Assembly: GCA_947072715.1 (NCBI GenBank)
Contig: CAMTJB010000102.1
Location: 1-5,051, forward strand
Source: an uncultured Fusobacteriaceae bacterium
GTDB taxonomy: Bacteria > Fusobacteriota > Fusobacteriia > Fusobacteriales > Fusobacteriaceae
Length of the DNA: 5,051 nt
Direction: 5' to 3'
The translations under genes and the position numbers were made by a program. Shown one piece after another: positions 1 to 5,051 of the stretch. The first letter of the stretch is position 1; the number at the start of each line of letters is the position of its first letter. Under the pieces are notes generated by a model. The model saw only the letters and a program-made list of their open reading frames with translations. It was not told the DNA's origin and searched no databases.

Positions 1-763
1 ATCTAGCAGCTTCCATTTTAACAGTTTCAAATACTCTATAAATTGGATTCTTTTTGAAATCTTTAATGTTCATTGTAACTTGAACAAATCCTTTTTCTTT
101 TATCTCAGCAGGACCTGCTTGAATAAATTTAAATCCTCCACTTGAGAATCTAATAGCTTGAGCTATTTTCTTAGCAATATCAACATTAGTTGTTCCTAAG
201 TTAATATTATAAGCAATTAGTGGCATTCTTCCACCAACTGCAGTAACTCCTGCTGTTGGATGAATCTCTGCTTTTCCATAATCTGGAGCCCACTCAGGAA
301 GTTTAATTTTTTCAGCCATACCTTCAAATTGACCTTTTCTAATATCAGGTAAAGATACTCTGTTAGGAGCAGACGCTGAATTTTCATATAAGAAAACAGG
401 TACACCAAATTTCTCATTTATAGATTTAGCAACATATTTAGAAAGTTCGATACACTCATCCATTTTCATATCTTTAATAGGGATAAAAGGAACAACATCT
501 GTAGCACCCATTCTAGGATGCTCCCCTTTTTGTACATTCATATCAATAATTTTAGTAGCAATACCAATAGATTCAATTACAGCATCTGCAACTGCTTGAG
601 GTTCCCCTACAACAGTAATAACAGTTCTATTATAATCTTTATCTGGTTCGCATCCCATAAGAGTAACACCAGGTTTATTTTTAAATGCAGCTTCGATTTT
701 TGCAACTTTTTCTAAGTCAGTACCTTCACTGAAGTTAGGAACACATTGAACTACTTTTGCCAT
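1..763 (-). CDS. ftcD: Glutamate formimidoyltransferase, 5'-partial window copy (C-terminus off left edge)
   Basis: Reading the minus strand from the ATG at 763 gives 254 open codons up to the window edge. The product transfers the formimino group of N-formimino-L-glutamate to tetrahydrofolate, giving glutamate and 5-formimino-THF, the last step of one histidine degradation route; it should be cytosolic. The N-terminus MAKVVQCVPNFSEG is the family signature start. GEHPRMGATDVVPFIP at residues 80-95 carries His82, which matches the catalytic histidine numbered 82 in the mammalian enzyme (from memory). KGFVQVTMNIKDF (224-236) and PIYRVFETVKMEAAR (240-254) fit the end of the formyltransferase-type fold. 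A single-function enzyme is usually about 300-325 aa, so at least 50-70 residues are missing; whether a cyclodeaminase domain follows cannot be seen. The start is fixed by AGGAGGA 7 nt upstream. The gene begins 1 bp after the hutU stop, so it belongs to the same transcript. Confidence 0.95.
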   Translation of the reverse strand, partial: MAKVVQCVPNFSEGTDLEKVAKIEAAFKNKPGVTLMGCEPDKDYNRTVITVVGEPQAVADAVIESIGIATKIIDMNVQKGEHPRMGATDVVPFIPIKDMKMDECIELSKYVAKSINEKFGVPVFLYENSASAPNRVSLPDIRKGQFEGMAEKIKLPEWAPDYGKAEIHPTAGVTAVGGRMPLIAYNINLGTTNVDIAKKIAQAIRFSSGGFKFIQAGPAEIKEKGFVQVTMNIKDFKKNPIYRVFETVKMEAAR

Positions 764-764
764 A

Positions 765-2786
765 TTATTTTCCTCCTGTTAATCTTTTTATTAAATTATC
801 ATCTGCAACGTAAGGCAGAGTTATATGATCAGTACCTGAATTGTTTTTGTTAAATTCAATAACAGTATCTATAGAGTTTTTATTTCTAGCCCAAGCTCTT
901 CTGGCAACTCCTCCCATAACATCCCAAGGCATAGAAGTTCTTAAAATTTCATCAACTCTTAAACTTCCATCAAGAACCATACCAAATCCACCATTAATAG
1001 ATTTTCCGATTCCAACTCCCCCTCCGTTATGAAGAGCTATCATAGTCATTCCTCTTGCTGCATTTCCAGCAAAACAGTGAGTAGCCATTTCAGCCATTAT
1101 ATTACTTCCATCTTTTATATTAGATGTCTCTCTAAATGGAGAATCAGTTCCAGAAACATCATGGTGATCTCTTCCTAACATAACAGGTCCAATTTCCCCT
1201 TTTCTAACCATATCATTGAATTTAAGAGCTATATTTGTTCTACTCATTGCATCTTGATAGAATATTCTAGCTTGAGTTCCAACAACAAGTCCATTTTTAT
1301 CTGCATCTTTAATCCACATATAGTTATCTCTATCTTGATATCTTCTAGTAGGATCAACTAAATCTAGTGCAGCTTTATCTGTTTTTAATAAATCTTCTTT
1401 TTTACCACTTAAACAAACCCATCTAAAAGGTCCATAACCATAGTCAAATAGTTCAGGTCCTAATATATCTTCAACGTATGAAGGGAATATAAATCCACCT
1501 TTATCATCTACTCCATTTTTAGCAATCTCTTTAATTCCTATATCATATATAGCTTTTAAGAAGCTATTACCATAATCGAAGAAGTAAACTCCTCTGTCAG
1601 ATAATTTTTTAACAACATTATAGTGTTTAGCTAAAGTTTTATCAACAAGTTCATTAAATTTAGGTCTATCTTCTGCAAGAAGTCTAGTTCTTTCTTCAAA
1701 AGTTATTCCTACAGGACAGTATCCACCATCATAAACTGCATGACAAGATGTTTGGTCTGATAATAAATCAATTCTTTTATTATGTTGCTCAGCATATTCA
1801 AGTAAATCTACTGTATTTCCATGGAAAGCTATAGCATAAGCTGTTCCAGAAGCCATTTTTTCCTCTGCAATTTTAAAAGCTTCTTCAGGAGTTTTAGCAA
1901 TTTTATTAACCCATCCTTGCTCTAATCTTGTGTGGATTCTAGAAAGGTCAACTTCAGAGATAATAGATACTCCATTTGCTATTACAGCAGCTTTACCTTG
2001 AGCTCCACTCATTCCTCCAAGACCAGAAGTTACAAATAATTTACCTTTTAAATCTCCATCTTTTGGAACACCACAGAAAAGTCTTGCGGCATTTAATATT
2101 GTAGAATAAGTTCCATGAACTATCCCTTGTGGACCAATATACATCCATCCACCAGCAGTCATTTGTCCATAGTTAGCAACTCCAATTGCTGCTCCTCTTG
2201 CCCAATCATCATAATTATCAAAAGCTCCTATCATAAGACCATTTGTAATAATTACTCTTGGTGCAGAAGGGTGTGATTTAAACAAACCAATAGGGTGCCC
2301 AGATGATACTGCTAAAGTTTGCTCTTGAGTCATAACTTCTAAATATTTTTTTATTAAAATGTATTGCATCCAGTTCTGACAAACTTGTCCTGTTTCCCCA
2401 TAAGTTACAAGTTCATAAGGATATAATGCAATGGCAAAATCTAAATTGTTATCAATCATTACTTGAATAGCTTTAGCCTCTGTAATCCCTGTGTATTCAT
2501 CAATAGGTTTACCGTGAATACATCCAGCAGGTCTAAATCTATATCCATAAATTCTTCCGTGAGTCATAAGTTCCTCATAGAATTCTTTTCCTAACTCTTC
2601 ATGAAACTCTTCTGGAATATATCTTAAAGCATTTTTTAAAGCAAGTTCAATATCTGATTGACTTAATTTTACTACTCTTTTAGGTGCTCTTCTAATTTTT
2701 GGATCAAACTCTAAAGGTTTCGTTGGAATATCCTTAGCTGTTAATTTTATATTCATTGCGTCAAAAATCAATTTGTTAATTTCCAT
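765..2786 (-). CDS. hutU: Urocanate hydratase (urocanase), long form
   Basis: This 673-aa cytosolic enzyme adds water to urocanate to give 4-imidazolone-5-propionate, using tightly bound NAD+ as an electrophile; it is the second step of histidine degradation. Family motifs run in order: SGHPIGLF (162-169), YGQMTAGGW (206-214), GPQGIVHG (218-225), the glycine-rich NAD-site segment TSGLGGMSGAQ (253-263), SDQTSCH (343-349), DYGN (404-407), GPFRWVCLSG (452-461), GRDHHDVSGTDSPFRET (538-554), and HNGGGVGIG (586-594). Pseudomonas and Bacillus enzymes are about 555 aa; this one has the length and wording (DHHDVSGTDSPFRETSNI) of the long group that includes vertebrate UROC1. The cysteine aligned with Pseudomonas putida Cys410 appears to be Asp448 here. 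The ATG at 2786 is preceded by AGGGAGG with an 11-nt gap, while Met11 has no ribosome site, so the first ATG is preferred. The gene lies 103 bp after fhs and 1 bp before ftcD. Confidence 0.97.
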   Translation of the reverse strand: MEINKLIFDAMNIKLTAKDIPTKPLEFDPKIRRAPKRVVKLSQSDIELALKNALRYIPEEFHEELGKEFYEELMTHGRIYGYRFRPAGCIHGKPIDEYTGITEAKAIQVMIDNNLDFAIALYPYELVTYGETGQVCQNWMQYILIKKYLEVMTQEQTLAVSSGHPIGLFKSHPSAPRVIITNGLMIGAFDNYDDWARGAAIGVANYGQMTAGGWMYIGPQGIVHGTYSTILNAARLFCGVPKDGDLKGKLFVTSGLGGMSGAQGKAAVIANGVSIISEVDLSRIHTRLEQGWVNKIAKTPEEAFKIAEEKMASGTAYAIAFHGNTVDLLEYAEQHNKRIDLLSDQTSCHAVYDGGYCPVGITFEERTRLLAEDRPKFNELVDKTLAKHYNVVKKLSDRGVYFFDYGNSFLKAIYDIGIKEIAKNGVDDKGGFIFPSYVEDILGPELFDYGYGPFRWVCLSGKKEDLLKTDKAALDLVDPTRRYQDRDNYMWIKDADKNGLVVGTQARIFYQDAMSRTNIALKFNDMVRKGEIGPVMLGRDHHDVSGTDSPFRETSNIKDGSNIMAEMATHCFAGNAARGMTMIALHNGGGVGIGKSINGGFGMVLDGSLRVDEILRTSMPWDVMGGVARRAWARNKNSIDTVIEFNKNNSGTDHITLPYVADDNLIKRLTGGK
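771..777 (-). promoter_or_regulatory. ftcD ribosome binding site inside the hutU 3' end
   Basis: The minus strand reads AGGAGGA, a near-perfect Shine-Dalgarno sequence, 7 nt before the ftcD ATG at 763. It lies within the last codons of hutU (the Thr-Gly-Gly of the C-terminal LTGGK). Ribosomes ending hutU at 765-767 are therefore beside the ftcD start, which favours translational coupling of the two enzymes. It also fixes the ftcD start. Confidence 0.85.
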
Positions 2787-2889
2787 TATTTTATTATCCT
2801 CCCTAAATTTTAAATATTTATACTTTGTTATCTATCCCTATTGTTTATATTAGTTATGTATTTTATATCCTTTTATTTTTTAGTAATTT

Positions 2890-4557
2890 TTAAAATAACC
2901 CTGAAATTTTTCCATTTTCATCAATGTCAATAAGTTCAGCCGCAGGTATTTTTGGTAGACCTGGCATATCTATAATTCCTCCAGCCATGGCTACTATAAA
3001 TCCAGCTCCAGCTGCAAGTCTAATTGTATCAACTGTAACAGTAAAGTTTTTAGGTCTTCCAAGTAAAGCCGCATTGTCAGATATAGATTTTTGAGTTTTT
3101 GACATACAGATTGGTAATTTTCCATATCCTAAAACTTCTAACTTATCTATCATTTTTTTAGCTGGACCAGTAAAGATAACACCATCAGCTCCATAGATTT
3201 CTTTACATATTTTATCAATTTTATCTTTTATAGGAAGCTCAAGTTCATATAAAGGTTTGTAAGTAGTTGTAGATTTTTCAATAGATTCTAATACTAATTT
3301 TCCAAGCTCAATTCCCCCTTCACCACCATGTGCCCATACTTCACATAGAGCAACAGGAGCTCCTAATTTTTCACAATGAGACTTAATGAAAGCAAGTTCT
3401 GCATCTGAGTCAGTTAAGAATCTGTTAATTGCAACAACTGCAGGAATTCCAAATTTCTTCATATTCTCAATATGTTTTTCTAAGTTTTCAATACCTTTAG
3501 CTAAAGCTTCTAAATTTTCAGTACCAAGTTCTTTAGCTCCACCATGATGCTTAAGTGCTCTAACTGTAGCAACTATAACAGAGCAATTAGGAGTTAATCC
3601 CCCTTTTCTGCACTTTATATCTAAGAATTTTTCAGCTCCTAAATCAGCAGCAAATCCAGCTTCAGTTACAGTATAATCAGATAACTTAAGAGCCATTTTA
3701 GTTGCAAGTATTGAGTTACATCCATGGGCAATATTAGCAAATGGACCTCCATGAATAATTACAGGAGTGTTCTCTAAAGTCTGCACAAGGTTAGGTCTTA
3801 TTGCATCTTTTAATAGTGCTGTAACAGCACCTTGTATTTTTAAATCTTTTATTTTTAATGGTTCATCTTTATAGTTATAAGCAAATACCATCTCTCCAAT
3901 ATTATCTTTCATTTCCATTAAAGAGTTTGATAAGCAAAGAGTTGCCATAATTTCAGAAGCAACAGTTATTTGGAATGAATCTTCTCTAGGTATTCCATTT
4001 TCTTTTCCACCCATACCAATCACTATTTTTCTAAGTGATCTATCATTCATGTCCACAACTCTTTTCCAAGTTATTTTTGTAATATCAATTCCTAAAGTAT
4101 TCCCCCATTTAATATGGTTATCAATACAAGCGGAAACTAAGTTATGAGCAACACCAATTGCATGGAAGTCTCCATTAAAATGAAGATTAATATCTTCCAT
4201 AGGAACAACTTGAGAATATCCTCCACCAGCTGCTCCACCTTTTACTCCAAAAACAGGTCCTAAAGATGGCTCTCTAAGGGCTGCAATTGAGTTTTTACCA
4301 AGTTTATTAAGAGCTTGAGTTAATCCTACAGTAACAGTAGATTTACCTTCACCAGCAGGAGTTGGAGTAATAGCTGTAACTAAGATTAATTTACCATCTT
4401 TCTTAGTTTCTAATTTTTTTAATAAGCTTAATTCTAACTTCGCACGATATTTACCGTAGTTTTCAAAATCGTCTTCATGTAATCCCATTCTCTTTGCAAT
4501 TTCAGTAATTCTTTCTAATTTAGCTTCCTGAGCTATTTGAATATCAGATTTTACCAC
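2890..4557 (-). CDS. fhs: Formate-tetrahydrofolate ligase (10-formyl-THF synthetase)
   Basis: This 555-aa cytosolic enzyme catalyses formate + ATP + THF to 10-formyl-THF + ADP + phosphate, reversibly; the length matches the usual 555-560 aa of the bacterial single-function family. The nucleotide-binding P-loop is [11 protein letters not shown] (64-74). [20 protein letters not shown] (95-114) carries the Arg and Glu near the formyl-phosphate and monovalent-cation sites in the family. [11 protein letters not shown] (124-134), [11 protein letters not shown] (301-311), AINRF (376-380), [10 protein letters not shown] (406-415) and MPGLP (531-535) are further hallmark blocks, and the chain looks complete. 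The start is GTG at 4557, supported by AAGGGGG 8 nt upstream; the next in-frame Met is residue 24, inside the conserved N-terminal region. It is the first gene of the minus-strand group ahead of hutU and ftcD. That context suggests it works in reverse here, releasing formate and THF with ATP formation during histidine breakdown (inference), though it could also supply one-carbon units. Confidence 0.97.
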   Translation of the reverse strand: MVKSDIQIAQEAKLERITEIAKRMGLHEDDFENYGKYRAKLELSLLKKLETKKDGKLILVTAITPTPAGEGKSTVTVGLTQALNKLGKNSIAALREPSLGPVFGVKGGAAGGGYSQVVPMEDINLHFNGDFHAIGVAHNLVSACIDNHIKWGNTLGIDITKITWKRVVDMNDRSLRKIVIGMGGKENGIPREDSFQITVASEIMATLCLSNSLMEMKDNIGEMVFAYNYKDEPLKIKDLKIQGAVTALLKDAIRPNLVQTLENTPVIIHGGPFANIAHGCNSILATKMALKLSDYTVTEAGFAADLGAEKFLDIKCRKGGLTPNCSVIVATVRALKHHGGAKELGTENLEALAKGIENLEKHIENMKKFGIPAVVAINRFLTDSDAELAFIKSHCEKLGAPVALCEVWAHGGEGGIELGKLVLESIEKSTTTYKPLYELELPIKDKIDKICKEIYGADGVIFTGPAKKMIDKLEVLGYGKLPICMSKTQKSISDNAALLGRPKNFTVTVDTIRLAAGAGFIVAMAGGIIDMPGLPKIPAAELIDIDENGKISGLF

Positions 4558-4565
4558 GTTGTATT

Positions 4566-4572
4566 CCCCCTT
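4566..4572 (-). promoter_or_regulatory. fhs ribosome binding site supporting a GTG start
   Basis: The minus strand reads AAGGGGG followed by an 8-nt gap to GTG at 4557. There is no in-frame ATG near it, so this site decides the GTG start. The run of five G is a strong outlier in surrounding DNA that is almost all A and T. Confidence 0.75.
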
Positions 4573-4612
4573 AGTTTTAATTAATGTTTTCTTATTATTA
4601 ACTCTATTTTTT

Positions 4613-4637
4613 AATTATTAAAATGATGTTAATAATT
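4613..4637. repeat. 9-bp perfect inverted repeat near the fhs transcript start
   Basis: AATTATTAA (4613-4621) and TTAATAATT (4629-4637) are exact reverse complements around a 7-bp spacer, AATGATG. If the -10 at 4649-4654 is used, this 25-bp site lies just downstream of the start point, a usual position for a repressor operator. Both arms are pure A/T, so chance is a real alternative. Confidence 0.4.
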
Positions 4638-4689
4638 TGATAAAAAATATTATATACTAGTGAAAAGTATATATATATAAATTATCAAA
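4636..4689. repeat. Imperfect 54-bp dyad overlapping the likely fhs promoter
   Basis: TTTGATAA (4636-4643) mirrors TTATCAAA (4682-4689), and the inner TATATAC (4651-4657) mirrors GTATATA (4667-4673). The two pairs share the same centre within half a base, so together they form one imperfect inverted repeat with arms of about 22-23 nt and a 9-nt centre, TAGTGAAAA. All but a few bases are A or T, which raises the chance of accidental symmetry. Its place over the candidate fhs -10 makes it a possible operator. Confidence 0.5.
4649..4654 (-). promoter_or_regulatory. Candidate fhs -10 box
   Basis: The minus strand reads TATAAT at 4654-4649, about 90 bp upstream of the fhs GTG. At 17-bp spacing the -35 position reads TATATA, a poor match to TTGACA, and there is no TGn extension. 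In DNA this AT-rich a TATAAT can occur by chance. A second minus-strand TATAAT at 4792-4787, upstream of the terminator-like hairpin, also lacks a good -35 box. Either could serve fhs; I prefer the nearer one weakly. Confidence 0.3.
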
Positions 4690-4754
4690 AAAAATGTTAA
4701 AAAGCAACATTATTTTATGTAAAAACATAATAAATTTACATAAAATAATGTTGC
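4687..4754 (-). terminator. Perfect 20-bp hairpin with U tracts on the minus strand (terminator or attenuator candidate)
   Basis: Arms at 4704-4723 (GCAACATTATTTTATGTAAA) and 4735-4754 are perfect reverse complements, with an 11-nt loop at 4724-4734. On the minus strand the stem closes with GC pairs and is followed by five U (4703-4699), a short gap, and eight U (4694-4687), the layout of an intrinsic terminator. On the plus strand the hairpin is followed by A's, so it would not terminate the other way. Only 3 of its 20 pairs are G-C, so it is long but AT-rich. It sits about 130 bp upstream of fhs, so it would stop antisense transcripts from the regulator side or act in an fhs leader if a promoter lies to its right. 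Confidence 0.6.
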
Positions 4755-4812
4755 AAAAAACTAATATGTGTTTTTATTTAGTTAAAATTATACATTTTTA
4801 GTGCTTTGTGGC

Positions 4813-4840
4813 TTGTTAAAAAGAATAATAATGGTATAAT
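4813..4840 (+). promoter_or_regulatory. Promoter of the divergent regulator gene
   Basis: TTGTTA (4813-4818) as -35, a 16-bp spacer, then TATAAT (4835-4840) as -10, with an extended -10 TG at 4832-4833 (TGG-TATAAT). This is the best vegetative-type promoter in the intergenic region. Transcription would start near 4847, giving a leader of about 70 nt before the ATG at 4916. A TTGATAA word at 4840-4846 overlaps the end of the -10 and the expected start point and could be an operator half-site (inference). Confidence 0.7.
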
Positions 4841-4915
4841 TGATAAAAATGTACGATTAGCATTCTTACAGATTATTAAAAATAGTATCTTTTACTTATA
4901 TGAGAGGTGAAATAA

Positions 4916-5051
4916 ATGTATCAAAAAGTGATTAAACTTAGCAATGAAAAAAAAGTATTTTCATTTATTTTTAATCAAGCTAATAACTTTACTATTTTAG
5001 ATATAGTTGAAGCTTTAAATATAACTTTTCCAACAGTGAAAAGAATAATAG
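4916..5051 (+). CDS. Helix-turn-helix transcriptional regulator, N-terminal 45 codons (possibly ROK family)
   Basis: The plus-strand frame from ATG 4916 stays open for 45 codons to the window edge. The ATG is preceded by GAGGTGA (4904-4910) at good spacing and by a good promoter. The visible protein starts MYQKVIKLSNEKKVFSFIF and continues with residues 26-45, TILDIVEALNITFPTVKRII, which reads as a helix-turn-helix: helix 2 at about 26-34, a turn at NIT, and a recognition helix starting FPTVKRII. The pattern of a short leader, a KVFSFIF helix, then an HTH with a PTV recognition helix resembles the N-terminus of ROK-family (NagC/XylR-type) repressors. The diagnostic sugar-binding or kinase-like part lies outside the window, so DeoR-, MarR- or other winged-helix families remain possible. 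It is divergent from fhs-hutU-ftcD across 358 bp, so control of that operon is a reasonable guess but not shown. Confidence 0.8.
   Translation, partial: MYQKVIKLSNEKKVFSFIFNQANNFTILDIVEALNITFPTVKRII

Noticed and set aside
217..417. 66-codon minus-strand open frame
   Set aside because: It lies in another frame within ftcD, has no ribosome site, and its protein is low-complexity with no recognisable motif; it is a shadow of the real gene.
518..715. 65-codon plus-strand open frame
   Set aside because: Antisense to the conserved ftcD frame, rich in Asn/Phe/Ile as expected from the complement of AT-rich coding DNA; no ribosome site.
841..1032. 63-codon plus-strand open frame
   Set aside because: Antisense to the C-terminal part of hutU; the hydrophobic look is a by-product of the complement strand and there is no start signal.
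2787..2889. Internal promoter or terminator between fhs and hutU
   Set aside because: TATAAA-like words and a 10-bp TAAATATTTA palindrome are present, but no -35 partner and no GC-containing stem with a U tract; the 103 bp show nothing convincing beyond the hutU ribosome site.
4667..4679. TATATATATA run as a microsatellite or phase-variation tract
   Set aside because: It is only about six dinucleotide units, interrupted, and in AT-rich intergenic DNA; too short to claim slippage-based switching.
4695..4823. 10-bp direct repeat TGTTAAAAAG at 4695-4704 and 4814-4823
   Set aside because: Short and A-rich, easily expected by chance here; no other sign of an attachment site or target duplication around the hairpin.
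4558..4915. Possible ZTP or THF riboswitch upstream of fhs, which occur before folate genes in other bacteria
   Set aside because: The region lacks the G/C-rich conserved cores of both classes; apart from the GGGGG ribosome site it is almost all A/T. The only strong structure is the AT-rich hairpin at 4704-4754.

Overview
The window is AT-rich (coding DNA included), with arginine written mostly as AGA, A/T-ended codons, strong Shine-Dalgarno sites and A/T-dominated intergenic DNA. Together with an anaerobe-style pairing of histidine degradation and formate-tetrahydrofolate ligase, and the long (about 670 aa) form of urocanate hydratase, this suggests a Fusobacterium-like organism (Fusobacteriota). 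A low-GC clostridial host cannot be excluded from the sequence alone.

Layout. Three genes lie head to tail on the minus strand and are transcribed from right to left: fhs (formate-tetrahydrofolate ligase, 2890-4557), hutU (urocanate hydratase, 765-2786) and the first 254 codons of a glutamate formimidoyltransferase gene (ftcD type, 1-763, running off the left edge). hutU and ftcD are separated by 1 bp. fhs and hutU are separated by 103 bp in which I see neither a convincing terminator nor a promoter. To the right is a 358-bp divergent intergenic region (4558-4915), then the first 45 codons of a plus-strand helix-turn-helix regulator (4916 onward), running off the right edge.

How the genes work together. 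HutU turns urocanate into imidazolonepropionate. After a HutI step not in this window, FtcD moves the formimino group of formiminoglutamate to tetrahydrofolate, releasing glutamate. A cyclodeaminase and FolD, also not seen here, would convert formimino-THF to 10-formyl-THF. Fhs run in reverse would then release formate and THF and make ATP. The operon therefore reads as a histidine-to-glutamate fermentation module with an energy-conserving, folate-recycling end step. This direction of Fhs is inferred from gene context.

Regulation. The intergenic region has a good plus-strand promoter for the regulator (extended -10, TGG-TATAAT), a perfect 20-bp inverted repeat followed on the minus strand by U tracts (terminator or attenuator shape), an imperfect 54-bp dyad over the likely fhs promoter, a 9-bp inverted repeat, and a TTGATAA word found at both promoter regions. 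These suggest control of the operon by the divergent regulator and possibly by transcript termination, but none is proven. I see no mobile element, CRISPR array, RNA gene or clearly new system; the coding part is ordinary and the intergenic region is the part worth a second look.
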